Shown here in pieces: positions 8,819 through 18,361 of a stretch of 64,000 nucleotides of DNA. The position numbers and the translations under genes are program-made. The DNA comes from Gemmatimonadota bacterium (GTDB taxonomy: Bacteria; Gemmatimonadota; Gemmatimonadetes; Gemmatimonadales; GWC2-71-9). Under the pieces are notes generated by a model that saw only the letters and a list, made by a program, of their open reading frames with translations, was not told where the DNA came from and did no database searches. The stretch's first letter is position 1. The number at the start of each line of letters is the position of its first letter. The stretch spans positions 146,591-210,590 of the forward strand of contig JAOTVV010000003.1 of assembly GCA_029863245.1 (NCBI GenBank), read 5' to 3'.

Positions 8819-11410
8819 CTAGAATTGGACCACCAATGTGTCCAACAGTGAGCTGTGTGTTAACTGGATCTGGGTCCTGTACGCCTCTCCCACTCTGCCT
8901 ACCGACCAGCCGGAGGCCAATTCATCCCGATTGTGAACGACTGAAATGGGTCTGAAGGCAGATACGATTTCCGTCTTATTCAGGTGCCCGGCGAATGCTC
9001 TCAGTACCACCATCAGGCTGTTGCTCCGCCGGTTGTACTCGCTTTCCACCAGTATCGCCTCTGTCGAGGCGAGGTAGGGTGCCTCAACCTCCCCGAGTTC
9101 TACTTCGATCGTTGAGGCGGCCATCCCTGAGCCGGGAAGTACGGCCGAGGATAATGGCCTTCCATCAACCAGCAATCGCCTCATGGTGGGACCGGTGCCG
9201 CGCACCACAACCTGCGCACGGTTTCCGCCTACCGTCAGTCCGTACTCAATCTGCTCGGTATTCTCCGGAACGAACGGCTCGATGGCGATATTCCACGCAT
9301 TTTCCCGGACGCCAAACAGCCTGTATAGCGCATACTGGTACCAGGCAGCCGCCCACGTGAACTGGGGCTTGTCCAGCTGCCCATACGCCTCGCGGTCCTC
9401 TGAGTTGGCATTGCGGAATTCATACATGGCCGGCTGGCCGTTCGGGCTCTTCATCACGCCTTCGAGCGTCATGACATTCTTGATGAATTCGAGTGCCTCT
9501 GATTCCTTCCCCACGGCCATGAGGGCCAGAGCGTACCAGGCATTGCCGTGCGGCCACACCCCTCCATTGAAGTAGTAGTATTTGTCGCCCGCCTCCCCTC
9601 CCGAGAAGTCGTATTCCTCGATGCGTTCATGGAAATCCATCGGATACGCATTGTACAGCCCAATTTGTTCATCAACCATGTGCTGGCCGGCAGTCTCCGT
9701 GAGGCGGGCGGGTTTCGCGCTGTCCAGCAGTCCATAGTGGGCGGCCAACAATGACCCGCTGTAGAGGTGTCGGTCGATCTCGTTGCCGGGATTCACGTTT
9801 ATGAGGTATCCCAGCTCTTCATCCCAAAGCCGCTCTGTCAGCCCGGCCTGCAGCTCTGTCGCAACATCTTCGTATTGCTTCAGGTCCGTTGCCGTCTTCT
9901 GCTCCAGCGCCAGCGATGTGAAGGCGAAGTCCTTCAGGGCACGAAAGGCCAGGATGGTCATGTAGGCACGTGGGCCATAGACGTGCCCGATATCCCACCA
10001 GTCGGGGCGCTCCGCCCACAACAGACCATCGGTCTGTCTGTTGGACATCGCCATCGAGAGGCTCTTTTCAATATAGGGATACAGCTTTCTCACGGTTGCA
10101 GCGTCACCGGAGTGGCGCAGGTAGCTGCTGGCGACAATCACAAACCAGAAATGATTCCAGCTATCCGAATTGGCCCATTCGGTGCGATGGCGGTCATCCT
10201 TCCAATAGTAGGCGTGGGGAATGACATGCTCGTCTGAGGCGTGGGTGATGATGTACTCCAGATCTTCTTTGACTCTGGGCAAATCAAAGTTGACCACGGC
10301 CAGATCCGCTAGCAGGACGTCATGCGTGAAGTAGAAGTTGTACTCGGCAGGCGCCGGCATGGGAACAAAGGAACCATCGATGTAGTGGATGTTTGCCGCT
10401 AGAATTGCCTGTGCCCAGCTGACGCTGTGATCGAGTGCCCCGTCTGAAGTACGGAGATTGCTCGTCGCATAGGCGGCTCCCAGTATAGACTCGCGATAGT
10501 TGGATATCTCGTTGCGGTAGGATGCCCGAAGAGCTTCTGCCATAGGTTTTGCCTCGCCGGGCAGTGTCGATCCGATCAGTTGTTCTACCTCCAGTGCTTC
10601 GTCCGGCTCGATCACTTTGTGGTATTGAAAGGCCGCAGCGGGCTTGTCGGGCTCGCCCCGCGGAATGATCTCTCCCGGCAATCTCGAGTCGTGCGTTGTC
10701 CACCATTCAGGCACAGAGCCTGCCGTTCCCAGCGTTCGCGACCTCGTGCTGAAACTGGATGGCATAGCTCCCACGTTGGTAACGAAGAGCTGGTTCGGTC
10801 CTGTATCTGGGGCTTCATAGTTGATATAGATAGTCTCCCCGGTTTCCAGATGTTCGGTCCAGGCGCTGTCTTTGATGGCATAGGTATGGCTCGTTCGCTG
10901 GGTCGCTTCCAGGTGGGTGTACAATTCGATCGGCAGCGGTTGGTCGCCCAGATTCCTGACGACAATCCTCAGTCTGAAGGCCGGATATGTCTCCATGAAA
11001 TCGTAGCTGACTGTGACGGCCTTTGTGTCGTCCTGCCGGGTATACGCTACCGCATACGGTGTCAGCTCGTACTGCCACGGCTCGAGGCCGATCCACTCCT
11101 TCGCCGCATCGCCCGACTTGAGTCCCAGAAAGAGGGATGGATATTCACCACGTTTCCAATAGTCGCGGGTAAGATCCACACTGTTTGCCACCGGATAATA
11201 GAAGCTGATCCGATTAAGCAGGGGTGACCCGTTCATGAACTCCAAACCGACATACTTGCTGCCGACTTCCACCTCATCATACTTGCCTTCGTGGGTGACC
11301 TTGAGTCGATCATGCAGTGAGTCCACCGCCACTTGAGTTCTGCACCCGAAGTGGGTCAACAACACGAGCCCGGTCACGGTTGACAATCCTGTACGGGCTG
11401 CTGATCTCAT
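8819..11410 (-). CDS. (alpha/alpha)6-barrel glycoside hydrolase-like lipoprotein
   Basis: An 863-residue lipoprotein. The ATG at 11410 follows a GGGGA ribosome-binding site and gives a signal ending THFGC; the open frame extends upstream only through a decayed GH13 fragment. An N-terminal beta-sandwich (about 40-300) is followed by a helical barrel with EYNFYFTHDVLLADLAVV, ANSDSWNHFWFVIVASSY and YYYFNGGVWPHGNAWYAL. This is the layout of amylo-alpha-1,6-glucosidase, GH63 and GH94-like enzymes. Acidic residues in these motifs could be catalytic, but I cannot assign the family. Base composition is visibly less GC-rich than in neighbouring genes, which suggests acquisition. A degraded copy of its last codons lies at 20088-20151, just upstream of the GH13 gene, so the two genes were probably once adjacent. 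Confidence 0.8.
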   Translation of the reverse strand: MRSAARTGLSTVTGLVLLTHFGCRTQVAVDSLHDRLKVTHEGKYDEVEVGSKYVGLEFMNGSPLLNRISFYYPVANSVDLTRDYWKRGEYPSLFLGLKSGDAAKEWIGLEPWQYELTPYAVAYTRQDDTKAVTVSYDFMETYPAFRLRIVVRNLGDQPLPIELYTHLEATQRTSHTYAIKDSAWTEHLETGETIYINYEAPDTGPNQLFVTNVGAMPSSFSTRSRTLGTAGSVPEWWTTHDSRLPGEIIPRGEPDKPAAAFQYHKVIEPDEALEVEQLIGSTLPGEAKPMAEALRASYRNEISNYRESILGAAYATSNLRTSDGALDHSVSWAQAILAANIHYIDGSFVPMPAPAEYNFYFTHDVLLADLAVVNFDLPRVKEDLEYIITHASDEHVIPHAYYWKDDRHRTEWANSDSWNHFWFVIVASSYLRHSGDAATVRKLYPYIEKSLSMAMSNRQTDGLLWAERPDWWDIGHVYGPRAYMTILAFRALKDFAFTSLALEQKTATDLKQYEDVATELQAGLTERLWDEELGYLINVNPGNEIDRHLYSGSLLAAHYGLLDSAKPARLTETAGQHMVDEQIGLYNAYPMDFHERIEEYDFSGGEAGDKYYYFNGGVWPHGNAWYALALMAVGKESEALEFIKNVMTLEGVMKSPNGQPAMYEFRNANSEDREAYGQLDKPQFTWAAAWYQYALYRLFGVRENAWNIAIEPFVPENTEQIEYGLTVGGNRAQVVVRGTGPTMRRLLVDGRPLSSAVLPGSGMAASTIEVELGEVEAPYLASTEAILVESEYNRRSNSLMVVLRAFAGHLNKTEIVSAFRPISVVHNRDELASGWSVGRVGEAYRTQIQLTHSSLLDTLVVQF

Positions 11411-11430
11411 GACACTGAATCCCCGTTGAG

Positions 11431-11583
11431 TATGCTGTTTGGCGAGGAACTCCTTGCCGTAGTCCGATCCCGACTCGTTCCAGTCGTATATATGTATTTC
11501 TCCCCCAGCACCATGCGATGGGATTCGTACCCATCCGGAAGCGCCCGCAATTCGTGAGATACTTGATGAACGTCTGGGCCTCC
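11431..11583 (-). pseudogene. Degraded fragment of a GH13 alpha-glucosidase gene
   Basis: Two minus-strand frames joined by one frameshift at a run of Gs reproduce an internal piece of the GH13 enzyme encoded at 18362-20077. The first frame reads GPDVHQVSHELRALPDGYE (intact copy: HPDVHQVLRDMRALLAEYE). The second reads EIHIYDWNESGSDYGKEFLA (intact: EMHVFDWNELGSYYGKDLDE). This is the region around the catalytic acid/base glutamate. Everything before and after is lost. The fragment ends about 20 bases before the start codon of the (alpha/alpha)6 lipoprotein gene. Confidence 0.65.
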
Positions 11584-11831
11584 TTGAAGCGTGCGCCTTC
11601 CTGCCGCTACTGGATGCACCATGCGGTGCCGCGAGAGCGGGCGCAAGCCGCGAGGGGAGGAGCAGGGAGCAGGCCGGGAACGGGGGTTCTATGACGGACG
11701 GATATGGCCGGGACTGAGGCGTACCGTGTCCGAACACGGCCTCGCGGTGGAGAGAAGACCGCAAACTAGCGGCTGGACACCACCAAAACCCCAAGCGATA
11801 CTCAGGCGCTGTGGAATTCAGAATACCTACC

Positions 11832-14450
11832 ATGCAAGACTGGGCCGCAAAGGTCCCGCTGATCGGTGCCGTTGTTGGATCAGCGGTCACCCCTGCGGCC
11901 TTGATGGTCCTGGGCTGCGGGCAGGGCCCGCCGCCCGTTGCCGTTCCGTCTTGGGCCAAGCCCATCGAGCTGCGCCTGGACCACCTGCGTCACCTTGGCT
12001 TCGACGTGACCGTGGCGGGACGGCCCGCGCGCGCCGTCGCACTCTATGCAGAAGCGCCCGACTACCGCCCGATCGGCTCTCCGGCTCGTGACGGTTTCGA
12101 GGGACTCGCCGCCGTGGACGACGCGGCGCGCGCTGCCGTCGTCTACCTGCGGCACTTCGAGCAGACCGCCGACCCGCGCTCCAAACAGGAGGCGCTCGGT
12201 CTCCTGACGTTCGTGACGGCGATGGAGCAGGGGGACGGCGAGTTCCTCAACTTCATCCACACAGACGGGACGCCGAACCGCGCGGCCCCGACCAGCCGGA
12301 AATCCTTCTCCTACTGGGCGGCTCGCGCGCTGTGGGCCATGGGAGAGGCCGTGCGGGTCTTGGGCCCCGACGACCCGGACGTCGACGCTGTGCGACCCGT
12401 GCTGGATCGCACGCTGTCCAGGCTTCGGCGCGATGTTGACCGGGGACACCTGGTCGGCGGATCGGCGACCGCCACAGCGGAGGCCCTGCTCGGGCTGCTC
12501 TCCGTGCAACAGGTTGAACCGACAGTGGAGCGCGCCGATCTCGCCGGCCGGACGGCCGACCTGCTCGTGCCACTGGCGCAGGGAGATGCCGACACCCCTC
12601 CCTGGGGCGCGCGCGTCGATCCCGCAGAGGGCGTCTGGCACGCCTGGGGAGCGCGCTCGACGCAGGCACTTGCGCTGGCGGGACGCGTGCTCGCCCGGCC
12701 CGATCTCGTCACCGCCGCACAGCGTGAGGGTGACCAACTCTGGGTGCGGTTCCTGCTGGCGGGCGAGGTCCCTGCGGCGGTCTCTGCAGACGGAAGCACG
12801 ACGCCCTTCCCGCAGATCGCCTATGGCGTCTCCCCCGTGGTCGAGGGCTACCTCGCCCTCGCCGAGGCCACCGAGGAACCCCGCTACGCCGTCCTGGCCG
12901 GCCTGGTGGCCGCTTGGCTGCTGGGCGCCAACCGGCCCGGGATCACGATGTACGACAGCGCTACGGGCCGCACGTTCGATGGTCTGGGAGGTCCGTCAGC
13001 CGAACAGGTGAATCGCAACTCGGGTGCGGAGTCGACCATCGAGGCGTTGCTCGCTCTCGGTGCGGTGGCCACTCATCCGGAGGCCACCGTCTACCTCGGC
13101 TACCGTCCTGTGGGGCCCATCGTTTCATCTCTCGCGGACGCGCCGGCGGAACGGGAGTTCGCCGGCCCGGAAGACGGACGCGTGACGGTGTCGCGACGGG
13201 GAGCGACGTTTGCGGTTCAGGAGCGAGCGGGCGCGAGCACGATCGAGCTCAAGTACTGGCCGGCCGCCAACCCAATGGAAGTCGATCTCGCGCGACAGCT
13301 GGCCGACGTGTGGAACGCCCGCCACCCTGACATACAGGTGCGAATACAGCCGATCCCCGCCGGGCGCTCTTCCGAGGAGGTCCTGTTGGCGGCCGTGGTA
13401 GGGAACGCGACCCCGGACATCTGCTCCAACGTGTCGTCGGGGCTGCTGGGGCGCCTCGTGAGGGCGGGCGCCGTCGTTCGCCTCGACGGACTGGCCGCCA
13501 CCGCCGCTCGCCTCGGCGAGCGCACCAGCGAGCCGATGCTCGAGCCGATGCGGCTTCCCGACGGCGGGATCTACGCCATGCCGTGGAAGACCAACCCGAT
13601 GATGCTCATGTATAACGTCGATCATCTCGCCGAGGCAGGGGTTGAGCCTCCCGGCACGTATAGTGAGCTGATCGAGGCGCTCCGCCGACTGGTGCGCGAT
13701 ACCGACGGCGACGAACGCCTGGACCGATGGGGATTCTGGGCGCGGCTCAAGACCACCTGGTTCGAGCGGTTCTACGACTTCTACCCGCTCTACCTCGCCG
13801 CATCGGAGGGGCGCACGCTGGTGTCGCAGGGCGAGGTGGTCTTCGAGAACGAGGCAGCGGTGGCGGCTATCGAGGTGCTGCGTCAGGCCTTCGCCGAACG
13901 TCTCCTGCCGCGCTCCAACTTCGAGGGACGCGACCCCTTCATGGACGGGACCGTGGCCATGAAGGTGGTGGGTCCCTGGTTCGTGAAGGAGCTGGAGGAG
14001 CTCAAGATCCCGGGGCTTCGCTACGATGTGACTCCGGTACCCGTGCCGGATGGCAATGATCCGGAAGCGGCGTACGCCTTCGCGGATCTCAAGAACATCG
14101 CCGTCTTCTCAACGACGCGGCATCCCGCGGCAGCAGCCCGGTTCGTGGCCTTCCTGACGTCGCCGGAAGCCGACAGGCTGATGATCGAGGAGATCGCCCA
14201 GCTCCCGTATCGCCGCGCGCTGGCGACAGACCAGCGCTTCGCCGATGCGCTCACTCGCTGGCCGACTCTCCAAGCCTACGCTGCGCGCACCGACCGGGGT
14301 CGTGACATCGACGTCGATCCCGACATCGTCGAAGTGTTCGACATCCTGTCGGAGGCCTACGAGGCCGCGGCCATCTACGGTGTCGTGTCTCCGGAACAGG
14401 CGGTGCGGGACGCCGCGGGCGAGGCCCGGGCGGTGCTGCGTGCGCGCTGA
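11832..14450 (+). CDS. Fusion of a hydrolase-like helical domain and a family 1 ABC sugar-binding protein
   Basis: An 872-residue lipoprotein (signal ending LMVLGC from the ATG at 11832; a GTG at 11811 is a poorer start). The first half is an all-helical repeat domain with a toroid-like pattern (FSYWAARALWAMGEAVRVL, VWHAWGARSTQALALAGRVL, NRNSGAESTIEALLALGAV), like the (alpha/alpha)6 fold of many glycosidases and lyases. From about residue 460 (STIELKYWPAANPMEVDLA) it is a typical family 1 extracellular solute-binding protein: VWNARHPDIQVRIQPIPAG, MPWKTNPMMLMYNVDHLAE, FMDGTVAMKVVGPWF and VAFLTSPEADR. Two permease genes and an ATPase follow directly, the first overlapping by 11 bases, so the binding half clearly serves that importer. 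Covalent joining of a possible hydrolase to a binding protein is unusual. The ligand is unknown. Confidence 0.85.
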   Translation: MQDWAAKVPLIGAVVGSAVTPAALMVLGCGQGPPPVAVPSWAKPIELRLDHLRHLGFDVTVAGRPARAVALYAEAPDYRPIGSPARDGFEGLAAVDDAARAAVVYLRHFEQTADPRSKQEALGLLTFVTAMEQGDGEFLNFIHTDGTPNRAAPTSRKSFSYWAARALWAMGEAVRVLGPDDPDVDAVRPVLDRTLSRLRRDVDRGHLVGGSATATAEALLGLLSVQQVEPTVERADLAGRTADLLVPLAQGDADTPPWGARVDPAEGVWHAWGARSTQALALAGRVLARPDLVTAAQREGDQLWVRFLLAGEVPAAVSADGSTTPFPQIAYGVSPVVEGYLALAEATEEPRYAVLAGLVAAWLLGANRPGITMYDSATGRTFDGLGGPSAEQVNRNSGAESTIEALLALGAVATHPEATVYLGYRPVGPIVSSLADAPAEREFAGPEDGRVTVSRRGATFAVQERAGASTIELKYWPAANPMEVDLARQLADVWNARHPDIQVRIQPIPAGRSSEEVLLAAVVGNATPDICSNVSSGLLGRLVRAGAVVRLDGLAATAARLGERTSEPMLEPMRLPDGGIYAMPWKTNPMMLMYNVDHLAEAGVEPPGTYSELIEALRRLVRDTDGDERLDRWGFWARLKTTWFERFYDFYPLYLAASEGRTLVSQGEVVFENEAAVAAIEVLRQAFAERLLPRSNFEGRDPFMDGTVAMKVVGPWFVKELEELKIPGLRYDVTPVPVPDGNDPEAAYAFADLKNIAVFSTTRHPAAAARFVAFLTSPEADRLMIEEIAQLPYRRALATDQRFADALTRWPTLQAYAARTDRGRDIDVDPDIVEVFDILSEAYEAAAIYGVVSPEQAVRDAAGEARAVLRAR

Positions 14451-15303
14451 GTCCCGCTCCGGCCTGCTCCTGTCGGCGCCGTACACAGCGTTCCTGCTGC
14501 TGTTCGCGCTCTTCCCAATCGGGTTCTCCGTCGTCTTGGTGCTGCTCAAGTGGGACCTCGTCACCCCGCCGAGCTTCGCGGGGCTCGACAACCTCCAGCA
14601 CCTGGTCGCCGATGCCCGCTTCTGGCAGGCCATCGTCAACACCTTCGTGTTCCTGGCAATCCATCTGCCGCTCCAGGTCATCGTCGCGCTGGCCCTCGCC
14701 TGGTCCCTCAACCGGCCGCTGCTCCTCCGCTCGTTCTGGCGGGCGGCCTTCTTCCTCCCCGTGGTCATCTCCGGGGCGGCGGTGACCATCCTGTGGAGCG
14801 CGCTCTACGCCACCGACGTGGGGCTCATCAACGGAGTGCTCGCGCGGCTCGATCTCGGCCCGGTCCCCTGGCTGACCGATCCCGCCATCGCCATGCCGGC
14901 GATCGCCGTCATGGCCACCTGGAAGAACGTGGGGTTCTACGTCGTCATCTACCTTGCGGGCTTGCAGAATGTCCCGCAGAGCTGCCATGAGGCGATCGAG
15001 CTGGAGGGAGCAACAGGCTGGCAGAGCTTCAGGCACGTCACGCTTCCGCTGCTCAAGCCCCAGACCTTGCTGGTCGTGACACTGTCCACGATCAACGGCT
15101 TCCAGCTCTTCATCGAGCCGTACGTCTTGACCGGGGGAGGGCCGCTGCGGCGGACGCTGTCGGTCGTGCTCTACATGTACAGGAACGCCTTCTCGTACCA
15201 GAAGATGGGCTACGCGGCCACGCTCGGCCTGGCCCTCGCGTTGGTCATCGCGGTCGTGCTCGTGCTCCAACGCCGGGTCATCGGAAGCGCGGAGGAGTCA
15301 TGA
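14440..15303 (+). CDS. ABC sugar transporter permease, MalF/UgpA type
   Basis: First inner-membrane subunit of a carbohydrate importer of the CUT1 group. The protein has 287 residues with about six transmembrane helices, beginning GLLLSAPYTAFLLLFALFP. The cytoplasmic EAA loop is present near residue 185 (EAIELEGATGWQSFRHVTLP) and would contact the ATPase. I chose the GTG at 14440, which overlaps the 3' end of the binding-protein fusion gene by 11 bases and puts only a few residues before the first helix; longer forms would read through the upstream gene in another frame. It overlaps the next permease gene by four bases (ATGA). Confidence 0.92.
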   Translation: MRAESRSGLLLSAPYTAFLLLFALFPIGFSVVLVLLKWDLVTPPSFAGLDNLQHLVADARFWQAIVNTFVFLAIHLPLQVIVALALAWSLNRPLLLRSFWRAAFFLPVVISGAAVTILWSALYATDVGLINGVLARLDLGPVPWLTDPAIAMPAIAVMATWKNVGFYVVIYLAGLQNVPQSCHEAIELEGATGWQSFRHVTLPLLKPQTLLVVTLSTINGFQLFIEPYVLTGGGPLRRTLSVVLYMYRNAFSYQKMGYAATLGLALALVIAVVLVLQRRVIGSAEES

Positions 15304-16112
15304 GGCGCGCGGTCTTCTACGTCGTACTGGGCTTGGCGGCAGTCGCGTTCCTCTACCCCTTCTTGTGGATGGCCGCCACCACCTTCAAGTCACCCGCCGA
15401 GGTGGGAGGGCTCTCGCTGATCCCCGACCAGCCGACGCTCGAGAACTACCGCCTGATGTGGGCCCGCGCTCCGTTTGGGCGCGCCCTCATCAACAGCCTG
15501 TTCGTGGCAACGACCATCACGGTCTCGGTGCTCGTGTTCGGATCGGCCGCGGCCTACGCGCTGGCGCGACTCAGATTTCCGGGGCGCGGCATCCTCAACA
15601 CCGTCACCGTCGCGGTCCTGCTCGTGCCCGCCCAGCTCACGCTGATCCCGACGTACACCCTGATCGTCGAACTTGGCTGGATTGACAGCTACGCGGCGCT
15701 GATCGCGCCCTACGTGTTCAACGCAATGGCGATTCTGATCCTGCGCCAGTTCTTTCTGCAAGTGCCGCGCTCGCTCATGGACTCGGCGCGGCTGGATGGG
15801 ATGGGAGAGCTGCGCATTCTGTTCACCGTCTTCTGGCCCCTGGCGAAGGCGCCGCTCGCAACGGTCGGCATCCTCACGTTCATGGGGGCGTGGAACGAGG
15901 TACTCTGGCCGCTGCTGGTCGTGCGGGACGAGCAGCTCATGACGCTGCCGCAGCTCCTGACCGTCTTCTCCCTTGGTGGCGGTGCCGGCCCGCGCCAGCT
16001 CGCCCCGAAGCTCGCCGCGGCGATGGTGCTCGTGGTGCCCGTGGTCGCGGCCTACACGTTCCTCCAGCGCTACTTCATCGAGAGCATGGCGAGCACCGGG
16101 ATCAAGGGGTAG
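15300..16112 (+). CDS. ABC sugar transporter permease, MalG/UgpE type
   Basis: Second membrane subunit of the CUT1 importer, 270 residues with about six transmembrane helices. It starts at an ATG overlapping the previous stop codon. The N-terminus (FLYPFLWMAATTFKSPAEV) and the phrase LENYRLMWARAPFGRALINS are typical of MalG-type subunits. The EAA-like loop reads DSARLDGMGELRILFTVFWP, and the C-terminal segment ends YFIESMASTGIKG, as in most members of the family (usual ending 'GLTAGAVKG'). The ATPase gene begins three bases after the stop. It pairs with the MalF-type subunit to form the pore. Confidence 0.93.
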   Translation: MRRAVFYVVLGLAAVAFLYPFLWMAATTFKSPAEVGGLSLIPDQPTLENYRLMWARAPFGRALINSLFVATTITVSVLVFGSAAAYALARLRFPGRGILNTVTVAVLLVPAQLTLIPTYTLIVELGWIDSYAALIAPYVFNAMAILILRQFFLQVPRSLMDSARLDGMGELRILFTVFWPLAKAPLATVGILTFMGAWNEVLWPLLVVRDEQLMTLPQLLTVFSLGGGAGPRQLAPKLAAAMVLVVPVVAAYTFLQRYFIESMASTGIKG

Positions 16113-16115
16113 AGC

Positions 16116-17219
16116 GTGGCCAACGTTGCCTTCAAGCGCGTCCGCAAGGACTTCGGTACCACAACCGTGGTGCAGGACTTCGACCTTCACGTGGCCGACG
16201 GTGAGCTGGTCGTGCTGGTCGGCGGATCCGGATGCGGCAAGTCGACGATCCTGCGCATGCTCGCGGGGCTCGAGAGCGTCACGAGCGGCACGGTTCACAT
16301 CGGCGAGCGGGAGGTGACACACCTGCCGCCCCGGGAGCGCGACGTGGCCATGGTCTTCCAGGACTACGCGCTCTACCCGCACTTCACGGCACGCGAGAAC
16401 ATCTCCCTCGGTTTGCGCCTGCGGAAGGTCCCGAAAGCGGAGATCGACCGTCGTGTGCGCTGGGCGGCGGAGATCCTCGAGCTCGAGCCGTTTCTCGATC
16501 GCAAACCCAAACAGATGTCCGGGGGGCAGCGGCAACGCATCGCCATGGGACGAGCCATGGTCCGGGAGCCCGCGGTGTTCTTGTTCGATGAGCCGTTGTC
16601 CAACCTCGACGCCGCCCTGCGCGGCCAGATGCGTCACGAGATCGCGCGAATGCAGCGACGCATCGGAACCACGACCCTGTACGTGACGCACGACCAGATG
16701 GAGGCGATGACGCTGGGCGACCGGTTGGTGGTCTTGGACGGCGGGCGAATCCTGCAAGTGGGCCGCCCTATCGACGTCTACCGGGCACCGGCCAACCGGT
16801 TCGTGGCCGGCTTCATCGGCACCCCGCCCATGAACTTCCTGGATGGGCGCCTGGAGCGCGATCTTGACGGGCTCGTGTTCGTCTCCGACGCCCTGCAGAT
16901 TCCGCTGGCGGCCAAGCGGTCCCTCGACACCGCAGTCGAGTCCCGCGAGGCGGTGACACTCGGCGTTCGCCCTGAAAACCTGGCGCTGGCCGATGCGTCG
17001 GGGCCGGTCACACTCCGTGGGCAACTCGTCCTTGCCGAGGTGTTGGGCGCGACGACGCATCTGCATGTCGACGTTGGAGGCCGACCACTGATCGCCGCGG
17101 TCCCCAGCGGGCCGGCGCCGGCGCCGGGCGCGGCCGTTGCTCTGTCCGTCGACCCGCGCTGGCTGCACGTATTCGCAGCCGACGGCTCATCGCTGCTGCC
17201 GGACAGCCGCGATCCGTAA
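16116..17219 (+). CDS. ABC sugar importer ATPase, MalK/UgpC type
   Basis: Energy-coupling subunit of the importer, 367 residues, GTG start. It has Walker A GGSGCGKST (residues 36-44), Q-loop VFQDYALYPH, signature MSGGQRQRIA (from about 134), Walker B AVFLFDEP, D-loop SNLDA and H-loop YVTHDQ. The region after about 235 (GTPPMNFLDGRLERD onward) is the TOBE regulatory domain found in MalK-like ATPases. All catalytic motifs are intact. It is the third gene of the import operon and is followed after 54 bases by a GH130 gene, so the imported sugar may be processed by that enzyme. Confidence 0.93.
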   Translation: MANVAFKRVRKDFGTTTVVQDFDLHVADGELVVLVGGSGCGKSTILRMLAGLESVTSGTVHIGEREVTHLPPRERDVAMVFQDYALYPHFTARENISLGLRLRKVPKAEIDRRVRWAAEILELEPFLDRKPKQMSGGQRQRIAMGRAMVREPAVFLFDEPLSNLDAALRGQMRHEIARMQRRIGTTTLYVTHDQMEAMTLGDRLVVLDGGRILQVGRPIDVYRAPANRFVAGFIGTPPMNFLDGRLERDLDGLVFVSDALQIPLAAKRSLDTAVESREAVTLGVRPENLALADASGPVTLRGQLVLAEVLGATTHLHVDVGGRPLIAAVPSGPAPAPGAAVALSVDPRWLHVFAADGSSLLPDSRDP

Positions 17220-17273
17220 CTCGATGTTGCCCAGGCCGGTCCCGAGGCTCACGATCGCAACGAGGACATAGGA

Positions 17274-18233
17274 ATGACGATGACCCGACACACCGAGGTG
17301 CTCACGCGCCATCCGTCTAACCCCATCATCACTTCCGCCGATCTACCGTACTCCGCCAACAGCGTGTTTAACCCGGCAGCGACGATACGCGACGGCGAGA
17401 CCATCCTGCTGATGCGGGTCGAAGACCGCCGCGGGCTGTCTCATCTCACCGTGGCGCGCAGCCCGGACGGTGTGGCCAGATGGCGGATCGACCGAGCTCC
17501 GACGTTCGTCGGCAAACCTGATACACACCCCGAGGAGATTTGGGGGATTGAAGATCCACGGGTCACGTTCATCGAGGAGGAGCAGCGGTGGATCGTGGCG
17601 TACACCGCCTACTCCAGGGGTGGCCCCCTCGTATCGCTGGCCGCCACCGAGGATTTCAAGACGTTCGAGCGACTCGGTGCGGTGATGCCACCCGAGAACA
17701 AGGATGCCGCGCTTTTCCCCGTCACATTCGCTGGGCGCTGGGCGCTGATTCATCGCCCCGTCCCGGGAGGCGGGGACTTGGGCGCCCATATGTGGCTATC
17801 GTTCTCTCCGGACTTGAAGCACTGGGGAGATCATGGGGTGCTCCTCAAAGCACGCGCCGGGGGCTGGTGGGATGCGCGCAAGATCGGGCTCTCGCCGCCG
17901 CCGCTCGAGACGGATCACGGATGGCTCGTCCTGTATCACGGTGTCCGGACCACGGCGTCGGGATCCATCTATCGCTTGGGACTCGCGCTGCTCGATCTCG
18001 AGAACCCCCGTCGCGTGCTGAAGCGATCGAGCGAGTGGCTCTTCTCTCCTCGTGAGCCATACGAGCGGTTCGGCGACGTGGGAGGTGCCGTCTTCCCGTG
18101 CGGCTGGACGCTGGTGGATGACGAGATACGTCTGTATTACGGGGCTGCCGACACGAGTATCGGGCTGGCCACGGGCCGACTCTCGGAGCTGCTCGCCTGG
18201 CTCGACGAACATGATTCGCATGCCGATGAGTAG
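17274..18233 (+). CDS. GH130 family enzyme (beta-mannoside phosphorylase or related hydrolase)
   Basis: A cytoplasmic five-bladed beta-propeller enzyme of 319 residues. Family hallmarks are HPSNPIITSADLPYSANSVF at the N-terminus, the ILLMRVEDRRGLSHL strand, WGIEDPRVTFIEEEQRW with the probable catalytic Asp, IHRP, and DIGLATGRL-like sequence at the end. Known members phosphorolyse beta-1,4-mannosyl-glucose or mannooligosaccharides, or hydrolyse beta-1,2-mannosides; the sequence alone does not decide which. The ATG is preceded by a GAGGACATAGGA element. Its position at the end of an ABC import operon suggests it acts on the imported oligosaccharide. It faces the GH13 gene tail to tail; the 128-base gap shows no clear terminator. 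Confidence 0.88.
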   Translation: MTMTRHTEVLTRHPSNPIITSADLPYSANSVFNPAATIRDGETILLMRVEDRRGLSHLTVARSPDGVARWRIDRAPTFVGKPDTHPEEIWGIEDPRVTFIEEEQRWIVAYTAYSRGGPLVSLAATEDFKTFERLGAVMPPENKDAALFPVTFAGRWALIHRPVPGGGDLGAHMWLSFSPDLKHWGDHGVLLKARAGGWWDARKIGLSPPPLETDHGWLVLYHGVRTTASGSIYRLGLALLDLENPRRVLKRSSEWLFSPREPYERFGDVGGAVFPCGWTLVDDEIRLYYGAADTSIGLATGRLSELLAWLDEHDSHADE

Positions 18234-18361
18234 ATGACGGGGCTACCTCGCGTTGCCAATGCTGTCGCCATGACGTATTCAGGCAGGTTGTCAACCGCGA
18301 TGTTTTGCTCGTGTTCTGGGATCGGCCTGTGATTCTCTGATCGCAGGCAGCCACTCGCGCG

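Noticed and set aside
11411..11965. Upstream extension of the (alpha/alpha)6 hydrolase frame by 185 codons
   Set aside because: The ATG at 11410 has a ribosome-binding site and starts a lipoprotein signal; the extension is low-complexity apart from a frameshifted GH13 fragment.
15390..17168. 592-codon open frame on the minus strand
   Set aside because: It lies opposite the well-supported permease and ATPase genes; its composition (rich in His, Arg, Gln, Asp) is that of an antisense frame in GC-rich DNA.
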